Source: Lepidostoma basale (Eukaryota; Arthropoda; Insecta; Trichoptera; Lepidostomatidae). Taken from it: a stretch of DNA of 64,000 bases. A program made the position numbers and the translations under genes. Shown one piece after another: positions 10,941 to 20,784 of this stretch. The notes beneath the pieces were generated by a model. It saw nothing but the letters and a program-made list of their open reading frames with translations, ran no database searches and was not told the DNA's origin. The stretch spans positions 1-64,000 of the forward strand of contig JAHDVF020000729.1 in NCBI GenBank assembly GCA_022606425.2, read 5' to 3'. Each line of letters starts with the position of its first letter. Position 1 is the stretch's first letter.

Positions 10941-11047
10941 TAAGTCCCGGATGGACAAGGAACAGGCCTAGATAGTGCAGCGAGACTGACGAAAGGGCGT
11001 CGCTGCGTCCTATAACAGTCTCGGGTGGTGGTGGGAACCTTATATAT
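10941..11047 (+). repeat. Conserved 104-bp block R2, copy 1
   Basis: Starts GTAAGTCCCGGATGGACAAG and ends GGTGGTGGTGGGAACCTTAT. Its inverse is at 15806-15905 with only a couple of differences. It is GC-rich compared with the surroundings and stays open in one frame in both copies. Identity is unknown. Confidence 0.8.
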
Positions 11048-11132
11048 GTTCCCTAAATTTGTATTGATAATGATGTAGAGTATAGAATAAACGTAGGATG
11101 GCTTAAAGGGTGTGCCCTTTCTGGAGTACTTT

Positions 11133-11262
11133 GCGAATTTCCAAAGTGGTTTGTTAGTTAGTAAGTTAATAAAAAAAAAACTCAAATATTGAAATGTGTA
11201 GTGATTACGCATCACCGTAACACGTGTGTATTTTTTTCGCGCAGTAAGGGAAGGTTAAACTC
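11133..11262. repeat. Local repeat S2, copy 2
   Basis: Matches 9703-9812. Here GGTTAAACT continues into CTGTCGAATAAACGAGG and not into a LINE, so this copy shows the pre-insertion state of the other. Confidence 0.8.
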
Positions 11263-11293
11263 TGTCGAATAAACGAGGTTCGTACCAGTTCTT

Positions 11294-11518
11294 CTAGTTT
11301 GCGATACTTTCGCCGCGCCATTCAACCACCGGCCGTATTTCCGACCTTGCCCCTAAAACTGTCCACTGGGATCTGCGCGTGCGCCGGAGATGACCTAGCA
11401 CTCCGATGGCGATGAACACGCCATGATCATTACGCAATTTGCCCGTAACAATGGTCATGCATGGTTCTAGAGTCGGGTATCCGATCACAATAAGCCAAAC
11501 AATGCCACACTCTTCCAT
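11294..11518 (-). other. Unrecognised GC-rich open frame (minus strand)
   Basis: A 74-codon minus-strand frame (contains MTIVTGKLRNDHGVFIAIGV) in a GC-rich island. It may be a piece of a host gene or of an unknown element. There is no partner copy in the window, no domain is recognised and no start or stop signal is convincing. Downstream, TTTTTTCAAGATCC(T/A)CGACTT is repeated twice in tandem at 11535-11577. Confidence 0.25.
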
Positions 11519-11594
11519 CCCGGCTTTTTTGTTTTTTCAAGATCCTCGACTTATTTTTTTCAAGATCCACGACTTTTTTATTTTATTTTATTAT

Positions 11595-11655
11595 TTATGT
11601 AATTTTATTTTACGCGACAGCTGCTTCTTCAACCTATGTTGACATCATCAATTAG
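11595..11655. mobile_element. FB-C fragment
   Basis: TTTTATTTTACGCGACAGCT followed by TTGACATCATCA matches the FB-C inner end at 1305-1325 and 60466-60495. Confidence 0.5.
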
Positions 11656-11667
11656 TTAGTTAGAAAG

Positions 11668-12110
11668 TTTCAATCCTGGGATTGGTTTGCAGCAATTTCC
11701 TATATCCATTCTTCCCTGTCTTGTGCGGCTCTTTTGAAATCTGCATATTATGAGCAGCGCACGTCCACCAACAGGTCCTCCAGGTACTCTCGGCGTGGGC
11801 GTCCCCTAGAGTTTGTCCCCTCGGCCATACCCTCCATTATGGCATGCAAGAGACCTTCTTGACGTATTACATGGCGGCCGATCCATCTTGCACGCCTTTC
11901 GGACAAGGTCCTGAGCAGGTGCCTTCCTCCTTCGATTCTTTGGAGAACCTCCTCATTTGTAACGTGGTCTCTCCAGGAAATTCCTAATAGTCTTCTATAG
12001 GACCACATCTCAAAAGCCTCTAGTTTCCGTTTATCTCTTTCGAATAGGCACCATGTCTCGCAGCCGTACATCAAGATACTCCATACATAGGTCTTGATGA
12101 GGAGTTTTCT
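11668..12110 (-). mobile_element. LINE family C 3' part
   Basis: The minus strand encodes MYGCETWCLFERDKRKLEAF, YRRLLGISWRDHVTNEEV, SERRARWIGRHVIRQEG and RGRPRREYLEDLLVDVRCS, then the 3' end CAATCCCAGGATTGAAAC. It is an RT C-terminal segment 5'-truncated like every C copy here. One extra GG near 11873 shifts the frame around the 'RRHVI' site. Confidence 0.82.
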
Positions 12111-12242
12111 CAGTTTAAGATCTATTTTATTCGGTTCTATTATTTTCTCACAAACATTAAAGACATATAATTCCAGATCGTTTGTAATTACATTATACGA
12201 ATTTAAAAGAGAAGCATAAAAAAATTAAGCTTAAGAATTAGA

Positions 12243-12610
12243 AAGAATTATAACATTGATATTGCATCCCTGAGGCAACTCACACTATCACGAAATATGT
12301 TGAACTCCGAAGCAATCCGATTAAGCAATAAGATTACCCTACCCACAGGCATAACCATTGTCAGGTTGGTTTTGCAGCGCGGCAAATAAAACAATCTGTG
12401 CTGTCTTTGACGAAGGTAATTATCAGGGACAAATAGACCTACATCACTCAGGACATCCGAGTTTCGTATACGGCCGCCTATCAGCTGAAAGAAGTGAACT
12501 CCCAAGTGAATATTCCTCCTTCTCTCCAATGATTGGTAGCTTAGCATACCTAGCAAGAATTCAGTCAGAAAGAGCCACGGGTAATAACCAGCCTCACGGG
12601 ACTCGTCCTC
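12243..12610 (-). mobile_element. LINE family D subtype 2, C-terminal end
   Basis: The minus strand reads MLGMLSYQSLERRRNIHL, GLFVPDNYLRQRQHRLFYL and TMVMPVGRVILLLNRIAS, then a stop after LRDAISML. It represents a diverged D subfamily that recurs at 26390 and 50360 (NYLRQR in place of RFLRQR). Confidence 0.8.
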
Positions 12611-12616
12611 GTTGAA

Positions 12617-12700
12617 GACCTCCTACAAGATGAAAGGACAGCTGAGGTTATTATTTGGAGAACAGACCACTTAGGTCTGTAGCAAGGAAGAAGAAGAATG
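12617..12700 (+). mobile_element. LINE family E 3'-terminal scrap with (AAG)n
   Basis: Contains GAGAACAGACCACTTAGGTC and ends in AGGAAGAAGAAGAA. The inverse occurs at 58985-59045, next to a family E STSQEE-like end. Confidence 0.5.
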
Positions 12701-12929
12701 TATTTTTATATTAAAAGATATTCAAGATTCTCTGAACCTCTTACACAATATAATAATTATATCGCAACGCGATTGCTTGTCCTTGCCAGAATTGGCAGTT
12801 ATTCAGAAATTACAAGACATTGGAAATCGCCAATTATGTCCGCTCTGTATTCAAGATACGCAGTTTTTTTTATTTGTCATAAGACTTTCAGGGCGAAACG
12901 ACAGCCTGTTTTTAAGATGATTCTACAGC

Positions 12930-13345
12930 GTTATTATTTCAACAGACATTACAAACGAATTTATAAAACACGCATCAGACCCATAATGACGTTCGGAATC
13001 GAAGCAAGAGCAGACACTGTCAGAACCAAACATCTCTTAAGAGTAGCAGAAATGAGAACATTGTGGGGATAACCCTTAGAGATATGATACCCAATGAAGA
13101 AACTCGCAAATCCTGCAAAATTTAAGACATAGTGAGATGGAGTAGGCAAAGTAGACGATTCTGGAGGGACCACATCGAGAGAATAGATCCAGCAAGAATT
13201 CCTAATATCGTGATGCACGAGACTCCAGAAGGCCGTCGACCACCAAAGAGATGGAGAGAAGGCTGGTCGTCTTCATCACAGTAAAAAAGTTGATATCCTG
13301 CATAAACAGATCGTAAGATCTACAATCAGAAGAAGAATAAGAAGA
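12930..13345 (+). mobile_element. LINE family E RT tail
   Basis: Encodes YKTRIRPIMTFGIEARADTV and RVAEMRTLWG, then, frameshifted, VRWSRQSRRFWRDHIERID and RRPPKRWREGW. It ends in a degenerate (AGAAGA)n at about 13325-13345. It is a dead, 5'-truncated copy. Confidence 0.75.
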
Positions 13346-13394
13346 CATTACAAACAAAATTAATGTTTAAGGCATCTGTTGAGTACAGCCTTAA
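13343..13394 (-). mobile_element. LINE family D 3' UTR scrap
   Basis: ACATTACAAACAAAATTAAT followed by GCATCTGTTGAGTACA matches the D 3' end (minus orientation) seen at 8925-8965. Confidence 0.55.
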
Positions 13395-13409
13395 CTAGAA
13401 ACTCCGACA

Positions 13410-13632
13410 AATAATGATTAAATGTTATATACGAGTATATGGTCTGTTCTACTATATGGCTGCGAAACCTGGACTATACCGCAGAATGCTTCGTACCTAT
13501 ACCGTGGACCGATAGAGTCAGTTATACAGACGTGCTACAGAGAGCCGGAGCCAATAGAGAGCTGTTTGAGCTGCCGAAGATGGCAGCAAGCTACCGAAAC
13601 CCATCGACGTTAAACACAAGTGGAAGCCCACT
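13410..13632 (+). mobile_element. LINE RT fragment (YGCETW type)
   Basis: Encodes WSVLLYGCETWTIPQNAS. The motif is typical of LINE RT C-terminal regions, but the family is not the C element inserted just after it. A short conceptual continuation (TDRVSYTDVLQRAGA) is seen in another frame. Confidence 0.45.
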
Positions 13633-14003
13633 CTCTCTCTGGTTTCAATCCTGGGATTGGTTAGCAGCAATTTCCTCTATTATTCTCTTCCATTCTTCCC
13701 TGTCTTGTGCGGCTCTTTTGAAATCTGCATATGATGAGCAGCGCACGTCCACCAACAGGTCTTCCAGGTACTCTCGGCGTGGGCGTCCCCTAGAGTTTGT
13801 CCCCTCGATCATACCCTCCAATATGGCATGCAAGAGGCCTTCTTGTCGTATTACATGGCCGATCCATCTTGCACGCCTTTCGGACAAGGTCCTGAGCAGG
13901 TGCCTTCGTACTTCGATTCTTTGGAGAACCTCCTCATTTGTAATGTGGTCTCTCCAGGAAATTCCTAATAGTCTTCTATAGGACCACATCTCAAAAGCCT
14001 CAA
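13633..14003 (-). mobile_element. LINE family C insertion with TSD
   Basis: The minus strand encodes YRRLLGISWRDHITNEEVLQ, SERRARWIGHVIRQEGLLHA and RGRPRREYLEDLLVDVRCSS to a stop at QSQD. A 9-bp TSD AAGCCCACT flanks it (13624-13632 and 14004-14012). The frame is intact over 114 codons, so it is younger than the C copy at 11668. It is strongly 5'-truncated (371 bp). Confidence 0.9.
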
Positions 14004-14012
14004 AAGCCCACT

Positions 14013-14925
14013 ATATATATATTAATTAAGAAATGAATATAATTTTTTTTTATTTGCATTATTTAAAATGAACTTCTACAAAGAAATTTCAATTAAAAAT
14101 ATATATTTTTTAACATCATTGTTCAAGAAATATAATACATATTTTGCTCTTTTTCATATCGCTGCGTTCGTTTGAACTTTAAGGTACTTGTACGAGTGTA
14201 TGGTGTACTTGTAATTATGTAGGTTACATTCAATTAAAGGGCTCTTAAGCCTCATATTATACGCGTTTAGCAAGGCATATAGCGTTTATTATAAACATTT
14301 TGCGAATTGTTAAGCATAATCACAACACGAAGGCTTGTTTGTGGTCGCCTCGAGATGAAAACGGTAAAAAGCTGTGCTGTGTTTATTGTTTCTTGAACAA
14401 TGATGTAAAACTTCATATTCATAATACAAATGAAAACGTCTGTTTTCTAGAAGGCGTTTTTACAAAGGACTCCCTTCGCATTATGATATGACACTAAAAA
14501 TCGAATCATTATCAAATGTTATTAACAAGGCGAAACATATAATTCCCAAAAAATAAAATAAAACTTCTAGAAAACAGCGGTTTTATTTTTCTTACACCGT
14601 TTTGTGTCTAAATAAGTCGTCTTAATGTTTTTCGTTTGTTATGTCTCATTTGTGTATAATAGAAATAAATAGAGTCATTAATTTCAATTATTCAAAAAAA
14701 TTTAAAAAAACATTACAGATTAATATCAAATTCAAATCGTTTATATTCTCAATAAACAAAATATTAATAACAAAAAAAAAATACAAATAATATAATAAGA
14801 AAACAAATGAGAGTAAGTTAGACAGAAAAAAAATATTCGAAAACAATTTGGTAAAAATAAACATTGTTGTACAATAAGAACAGAAGCAAACAGCAATTTA
14901 ATACGAGTACATAAGAAATAGACGC
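14013..14925. other. AT-rich stretch, no gene seen
   Basis: Only short frames. A small inverted repeat pairs GTCTGTTTTCTAGAAG (14437-14452) with CTTCTAGAAAACAGCGG (14565-14581). The rest is poly-A/T-rich spacer. Confidence 0.45.
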
Positions 14926-15235
14926 ATTCAGATGGTTTGGATACATGGAAAGAATGAATAAAGAAAGAATGGTAAAAAAATTATATGTTATCAAAGTAAA
15001 TAGAACTAGAAATATAGGAAGACCGAGAAAAACGTGGCACGATCAAATAAATCAAATATTGAATGTCGGCCACGTGAGGAGTCAGAGAAAACGACGCGTG
15101 TGCATGGCACGATGTATGAATGTTGAGGAAGCGAGAGAAATATGTCAGGAAAGAAAAGTGTAGCAGTCCATTCTTTCTGCCTACCCCTTCGGAGAGACGG
15201 CGTGATTATAGTTAGTTAGTTAGTTAGTTTAAGTT
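14926..15235 (+). mobile_element. LINE family A1 3' end
   Basis: Encodes MERMNKERMVKKLYVIKVN and TWHDQINQILNVGHVRSQ, then EEAREICQERKV with a premature stop (TAG for the Trp codon). The tail is (TTAG)4 at 15214-15230. Confidence 0.85.
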
Positions 15236-15254
15236 TAATTTTTTATTAACTAAC

Positions 15255-15470
15255 TTACTAGCATATATACAACTTTCAAAAATAATTGTTAGACTTGGTG
15301 TTCGTAAGAAGGGCGGAATGGGGAATGTTGTATTACATAAAGCGATCGCTTAACCCAACTAATGACGGGTCATAAATCCTGTAAACGCCTCGTCCACCAA
15401 ATTCTGTTTCCTAATAATTAACATCTTCGTCTCTATTGAGATACAATTAATTCTTAATTTTTTGTTTAGA
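15255..15470 (+). mobile_element. FB-A element, partial
   Basis: Shares GGCGGAATGGGGAATGTTGT, CATAAATCCTGTAAACGCC and TCTATTGAGATACAATTAAT with the copies at 22757, 25535 and 54160. Confidence 0.7.
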
Positions 15471-15739
15471 GTTTAACATCGTTCTTCTAGAAATATTGAT
15501 TATCTCTATGGTATGATTAACCGCTTCGAATTAAATTAAATTTAGACTTAATGACATAATTTATGTTTCTTCTGAACCTCGTCCTGTTTGTATTTGCCGT
15601 GTGAGATACTGCTATCAGCCAGTAGTGAGATGCCACACTTAGATTGTAGCGCCCGGGAGGAAAGTGGTCCATGCAGTAAATCATTTCGCCGTATTTACAT
15701 AACACAAGCGAAGAGCCGTTGCCAAAGTCGGAGTTAAAT

Positions 15740-15800
15740 GTATCCAGTTTCGTCTCGTACTGAGAGCTCCACTATCTATGTACAGGATGTTTAGTATAAA
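15740..15800 (+). repeat. Dispersed repeat R3, copy 1
   Basis: AGTTTCGTCTCGTACTGAGA followed by CTCCACTATCTATGTACAGG recurs at 16886-16936. The phrase ACAGGATGTTTAGTATA occurs here and again at 16621. Identity is unknown. Confidence 0.55.
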
Positions 15801-15805
15801 TATAA

Positions 15806-15905
15806 GGTTCCCACCACCACCCGAGACTGTTATAGGACGCAGCGACGCCCTTTCGGCAGTCTCGCTGCACTATCTAGGCCTGTTCCTTGTCCATCCGGGA
15901 CTTAC
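15806..15905 (-). repeat. Conserved 104-bp block R2, copy 2
   Basis: Inverse of 10941-11047, from GGTTCCCACCACCACCCGAG to CATCCGGGACTTAC. See the first copy. Confidence 0.8.
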
Positions 15906-17197
15906 GTTCATTTAATTTAGCCTTTTCTTGTCATAAATCAAAAGGGTGGACCACATTTAATCTATTATTTAACCTTATACGAGGGCTATACTATATACCT
16001 CGTATATCTCCCGCGCGGACTCACATATCTTTATTATGAAATAAAATCCGAAGTAAATATTATATAAAACACACCTTAAATTAGTAAAAAAATACATTAA
16101 AATTATATAAAACGCACATTAATACACAATAGGACAAATATATAACAAATTAAATTTTAAAACAGGAAGAAGATAGTGTGTGAGGGAGGTGGGAAAATGT
16201 TAAGTAAGATTGAATAAATTGGGATGGGATGGATGGAGGACAGGTTTTAGAAAGAGCAGAAATGAATAAAAAAAAAACAGTATATATAAAAGACATATAA
16301 TTATAAACAGAAAAGTAGATCAGAACATACCCACCAAGGGGCAGTGTAGACTTCCGGTCAAAACAAAACCAATGAACAGGAGCCAGTGGCAACATCCATG
16401 AGCAGCAACTCAGGGACGCAGAAACATAAAACAAAACTAAAATGCACAAAACTATTGTAACAATCATAGCGAACATATAATTCATAATTATCACCATAAT
16501 TATAATAGCAATAATACCATAATAATAACATAACCAAAGACAAAGATAATAATAATCATTTATTTATAACTATCAAAATAATCATAATAGCAATAATAAC
16601 ACAACCAAAAACAAAGACAACAGGATGTTTAGTATAGAGTATTTTTCGAATCACCGAGTATACGAGATGCCAAAGAATGCCAAATTCGTGCGGTTCCCTC
16701 CATGTCTCGGAACATACTGACGCCGCACGGATTATTTGACTCGGCAACCAATCAAATTGCAAAAACTATCACCGCACTCATACATCGATACGAGATCTTC
16801 AATTTGTGAATGATCTCTACGCCATGATAGGTCGCACGCATGTTTTTTATAAATTATGATCCTGCTGTCGATACGTATGTGCTTGTTATTCCAGTTTCGT
16901 CTCGTACTGAAAGCTCCACTATCTATATACAGGTGCTTAGCTTGCTGGCTCTTGGGAATTAAGTCGCTATGGAGCGTTTCTCGGGAGCGGACCACGAGGG
17001 TTTTAAAAAACGGCGATTCGGCGACTATAGCGCCTAGAAGATTCAGCGATATTCGAGGAATATTTTTCATTGATATAAAATTATATACTTTTAACCTTTT
17101 GCAATCCGTTGACGCCGTATTTGCGACACGCTATCTCAACAAAGGCGCAAATACAGCGACACAAATAATATAGTTAATTTTTATTAGATTAATGTTC
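15906..17197. other. AT-rich stretch without recognised genes
   Basis: Low-complexity AAT/ATA-rich sequence (16480-16620), the R3 copy at 16886-16936, and a short inverted pair CGCCGTATTTGCG and CGCAAATACAGCG at 17113-17157. Short frames here show no domain I recognise. Confidence 0.4.
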
Positions 17198-17289
17198 TAG
17201 TGCCAATCCTAATATGCAAGAGAAGCTTAGAGTTGGCAGAAGATGTGTGAGTGTAGAATAAATACGGTAGAGATAAGATCCCTTAGACA
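17198..17289 (+). mobile_element. LINE family A fragment, left of mariner
   Basis: GTTCTAGTGCCAATCCTAAT and GATCCCTTAGACA correspond to the A text coding for LVPTLMYGSEAW through MRSLRRMCG. It continues after the mariner at 18615. Confidence 0.7.
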
Positions 17290-17291
17290 TA

Positions 17292-18612
17292 CGAGGTCTG
17301 TTCAAAAAGTATCGCGAATTTTATATTTTTTCAAAAAGTATTTATTTATTCATGAATATCTATTTTGTCCCCTTCAAAGTAATTCCCCTCGGATATAATA
17401 CATTTATGCCAACGTTTTTTCCAATCCTCGAAGCACTTAAAAAATCATTTTTTGTGATCTTGTTCAGCTCCTCCTTCGATGCCGTCTTTATCTCCTCAAT
17501 CGTGGCGTAGCGTCGTCCTTTCATGGGCCTCTTCAGTTTTGGAAACAGGAAAAAGTCACAGGGGGCCAGGTCTGGGGAATACGGTGGCTGCGGCACCATT
17601 ACTGTGTTGTTTTTGGCCAAATATTCGCGCACAAGCAACGATGTGTGAGCAGGGGCGTTATCATGGTGCAAAAGCCAGTTTTTGTTCTTCCACAAATCCG
17701 GGCGTTTCTGGCGGATTGCTTCGCGCAAATTGCGCATAACTTGCAGGTAATATTCCTTATTGACCGTACTACCCTGTGGCAAGAACTCATGATGCACCAC
17801 GCCCCTGCAATCGAAGAAAACTGTGAGCAAAACCTTCACGTTCGACCGAACTTGGCGCGCTTTTTTTGGTCTTGGCTCATGCGGCAGCTTCCATTGGGAT
17901 GATTGAGCTTTGGTTTCCACGTCATAACCATAAACCCATGATTCGTCACCAGTTATGACCCTCTGGAGCACATTTGGGTCGTCACGGACCGAGTCCAACA
18001 TCTCCTGAGCAATGTTAACGCGATGCTGTTTTTGGTCGAAATTGAGCAATTTTGGCACGAATTTCGCGGCGACCCGACTCATGCCCAAATCATTGGTTAA
18101 AATCGAATGGCACGAGACAATCGATATGTTTAGGTCCTCAGCAACTTCTCTAACGGTGATTCGACGATTGGCTAATACTATTTTCTTCACTTTATCAATG
18201 TTTTCGTCTGTTGTTGACGTGCTCGGGCGTCCGGCACGCTCTTCGTCGTTCATATCTTCTCGGCCCTCTGAGAACATTTTGTACCACCGATAAACGTTGC
18301 TTTGGTCCAAGGTAGCTTCACCATATGCCACAGTCAACATTCGAAATGCGTCCGCGCACTTTATTTTGTTTTTCACACAAAATTTGATACAGATTCTTTG
18401 ATCCATTTTTTGGAATAGGCAAAAATCGAAGACGAGCCAAAACACATCCAAGCAAAACAGCTGTCAAAAATTAACTAAACATTCAAAATGGCCGACCTTG
18501 TCAGCATAAGTAAGGGACATGAGTACCAACATAACGCTACAAAAAAATCAAAAATCAAATATACGTAGCCAGCGGAAATTCAAAATTCGCGATACTTTTT
18601 GAACAGACCTCG
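17292..18612 (-). mobile_element. Full-length mariner element with TIRs and TA TSDs
   Basis: The element is 1321 bp and is bounded by perfect inverted termini of about 32 bp that start CGAGGTCTGTTCAAAAAGTA. A TA dinucleotide flanks each end (17290-17291 and 18613-18614), the signature of Tc1/mariner integration. It carries one transposase gene on the minus strand. Removing it restores a continuous family A LINE sequence, which proves an insertion. The length, TIRs and TSD are as expected for a mariner that could still be mobilised. Confidence 0.96.
17360..18406 (-). CDS. mariner transposase, DD34D intact, C-terminus frameshifted
   Basis: Cut-and-paste transposase acting on the flanking TIRs in the nucleus. 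I chose the ATG at 18406 (MDQRICIKFCV), which gives 348 residues. An upstream in-frame ATG at 18451 lies in leader-like sequence. Residues 1-110 hold two helix-turn-helix regions (YRWYKMFSEGRED; ITVREVAEDLNISIVSC). The catalytic triad is visible: D154 in ITGDESW, D249 in HHDNAPAHT and D284 in YSPDLAPCDFFLF, with exactly 34 residues between the last two. Near residue 321, in a six-A run at 17439-17444, the reading frame departs from the usual family ending (the FEDWKKRW-type tail is readable in the neighbouring frame). The last ~27 residues are therefore abnormal, and a one-base loss is the simplest cause. The catalytic core is complete, but activity is doubtful. Confidence 0.93.
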   Translation of the reverse strand: MDQRICIKFCVKNKIKCADAFRMLTVAYGEATLDQSNVYRWYKMFSEGREDMNDEERAGRPSTSTTDENIDKVKKIVLANRRITVREVAEDLNISIVSCHSILTNDLGMSRVAAKFVPKLLNFDQKQHRVNIAQEMLDSVRDDPNVLQRVITGDESWVYGYDVETKAQSSQWKLPHEPRPKKARQVRSNVKVLLTVFFDCRGVVHHEFLPQGSTVNKEYYLQVMRNLREAIRQKRPDLWKNKNWLLHHDNAPAHTSLLVREYLAKNNTVMVPQPPYSPDLAPCDFFLFPKLKRPMKGRRYATIEEIKTASKEELNKITKNDFLSASRIGKNVGINVLYPRGITLKGTK

Positions 18613-18614
18613 TA

Positions 18615-18860
18615 TGTGTGAAAACGATGAAAAACGATGAATGCCAAAATTTCAAATGTTGTTATCAGGAAGAAAGAGAAGAATAAAGATTGGTCATAAA
18701 AGTATACGTTAACGATGTTGAAGAACGGCCATGTTATATGTTGGAAGAATTGACGTGCGTGTATGACTCGCAATATGAATGTGAAAGAATCTAGAGAGGT
18801 GTGTCATTATGTCTGCCTGCTCTTCCGGGAAACAGCATAATAGCATGTTGTTGTTTTTGT
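18615..18860 (+). mobile_element. LINE family A3 fragment, right of mariner
   Basis: Continues the A sequence from 17289 (TGTGTGAAAACGATG codes for MCENDE, the MCGKT equivalent). It ends with a cysteine-rich-like MTRNMNVKES piece and a (TTG)n tail (GTTGTTGTTTTTGTTGTTGT) instead of TTAG. Confidence 0.65.
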
Positions 18861-19935
18861 TGTTGTTGTATTATGTATGATATGTCTCTCGACTTAACAC
18901 GATAGCAGCATTGCCAAATTGCATTCTCCGTTTCATCCAACAAGCAAAAAACGGTGATGAATTGTCTATTTGATTTTATCTCTATTGGGTCGAGTTAGTC
19001 AACAGGCTGGCGCTAAGGTCGATAGACATTCGTTGATGATTCGTGTATTTCCGGCATTGCGTGTCTTCATTCGTCATCTCCTAATTCTACCCATAGCATT
19101 CCTACGCGCGCAATGAGGTTTTAATGAGCTCCATGTGATTGTTATGTTAGAAATAATTTATTAGTTCTGTGTTTGGTTAAATTTTATTTAATATTTTTTG
19201 GGGTTATAACCTTCTTCAATTAGATTAGGTGAACTGTTGTTTCGGACTCTGCTTCCTCTTGCAATGCAGAAGACAAGCTATCTCTAGCTAGCACGGAGAA
19301 CATAGCACGTAATTAACTCGAAGACGTCCCGTTCGCTCTCACATTGTCGGCGACACGGCACAGCGTAGAAGGAGTTAAACATACATTACCCACCACATCT
19401 AACCACCCGTTCCCACGAATCACTTTCCTACGTCTCTATATTTTTAATCAAGATTTGTTTATATTATATTAAGTAAACATTTGGGGATTCAAGAGATGCA
19501 TTAATTGATCTGCGTCTTATTGAAGGTTTGTTTATATTATTAATATTTTTGTAAATATAAGGGCTCGGAACGCGAGAATGTTTTTATTGATCTGTTTCCA
19601 CAGGTACATGTGTCATCGAACAAAGAAATGCACACTATTTAAGCTGAACAATTCCTTTGAGTTTAGGCCATAGGCGTTTGTTTACCACACTCTTATTCAA
19701 GGATAGCGTCCCTATTAACCCGTTGTCTTTATATAGCCCTCCCAGATCTCGAACACACCACCACAACCTAGCACCCCCCCAGAACCGCTATAAACAAACC
19801 TCCGTCACCACCCCTCACCCTCCCAACACCCCACTCCACTAACATATAACACCCTCAAATCCCATCAATGACAACTCCAACAGGTGAGGGAGCAATAGCC
19901 CTCGGGCTGACTCTCCCGGCAACACAGACCAATAA
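18861..19935. other. No recognised gene; possible retroposon 3' end near 19890
   Basis: Mostly AT-rich sequence. The last part contains a C-rich stretch (19740-19850) and AGCAATAGCCCTCGGGCTGA, which resembles 6424. It is followed by a (GAT)n run at 19936-19952, suggesting an unclassified retroposon terminus. Confidence 0.35.
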
Positions 19936-19961
19936 TGATGATGATGATGATGGATTAAACC

Positions 19962-20136
19962 AGATACAATTGCGACTCCTTAATAGTAACACGTCAAGAT
20001 ACAATTCCGACTCCTTAATAGTAACAAGTCTAGATACAATTGCGACTCTTTAATAGTAACACGTCCAGATACAATTGCAACTCCTTACTTGTAACACTTC
20101 TTTATACCAATGTAATTTCTTGGTTGTAACATTGTC
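19962..20136. repeat. 35-bp minisatellite, about five units
   Basis: Units start at 19962, 19997, 20032, 20067 and 20102, an exact 35-bp period. Each begins AGATACAATTGCGACTCC (consensus) followed by TTAATAGTAACACGTC. The first four are well conserved and the fifth is degenerate. Confidence 0.92.
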
Positions 20137-20784
20137 TTAAATAAAGTTCTATACTTAAAAATTTAATCGGGAAGTTACTCCATCCCAAAAATCCTCACCC
20201 GAAGGATAAAATATAAAATTGGTGGCAAAGTGGCGAGACTATTTAAAAACATAAAAACTGCAACGATCTCCAAAACGTCGATCCAGAAAGACGAACAAAC
20301 GGATTTTCCCAAGATCCCAAAATACATATTGCAACCAAGGGTGAAAACCCCTCCCGCAATCAATGCGGTTAAAAAAAATAATGGGAGGATTATTTTTTTT
20401 ATTGATTGCGGGAGGGGTAAAGGACTGAATAATGATGGATAATTTGGTGGTAAGGGGTCATTATTGATAAGAAGATGGTAATTATTTAGGTCGTGGTCTG
20501 GAAATGAAAGAGATGAAATTGGAGTAGTGCAAGGAATAATAGAGCTGGAGTCGCAGTATTCTGATGTACCAAAGGAGTGTGGTAACGGTGGTCTGTCATC
20601 GGGCAAGGACGCTAACATTACTCGTTAAATGATATGGACCTGTCTTTCTTCAATGCCAACCTTCCTCTTTAGAGAGCGAGGGAAAACTCGCTGAAAATTT
20701 GAACATCGATGTTCATATACCGTTTTGAGCACTCTAATTTTACCGAATTAGTTCATGTGAAGTATTTATTTATTATTTAATTTA
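20137..20784. other. Unassigned sequence with a perfect 18-bp hairpin
   Basis: Arms ACCCCTCCCGCAATCAAT (20347-20364) and its exact complement (20401-20418) enclose a further A-run/T-run inverted pair. A 147-codon minus-strand frame across 20175-20618 has two hydrophobic stretches but low-complexity composition and no known domain. I do not call it a gene. Confidence 0.4.

Noticed and set aside
16150..16500. 115-codon minus-strand frame with many aromatic and hydrophobic residues
   Set aside because: It arises from AT-rich low-complexity sequence and has no recognisable family.
17479..18293. Several plus-strand frames inside mariner
   Set aside because: Antisense shadows of the transposase gene.
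19936..20136. CRISPR-like array (regular spacing)
   Set aside because: The 35-bp units are contiguous without unique spacers and the context is eukaryotic. It is a minisatellite.
20175..20618. 147-codon minus-strand frame with hydrophobic stretches
   Set aside because: Composition reflects an inverted repeat and poly-T. There is no homologue I recognise and no gene signals.
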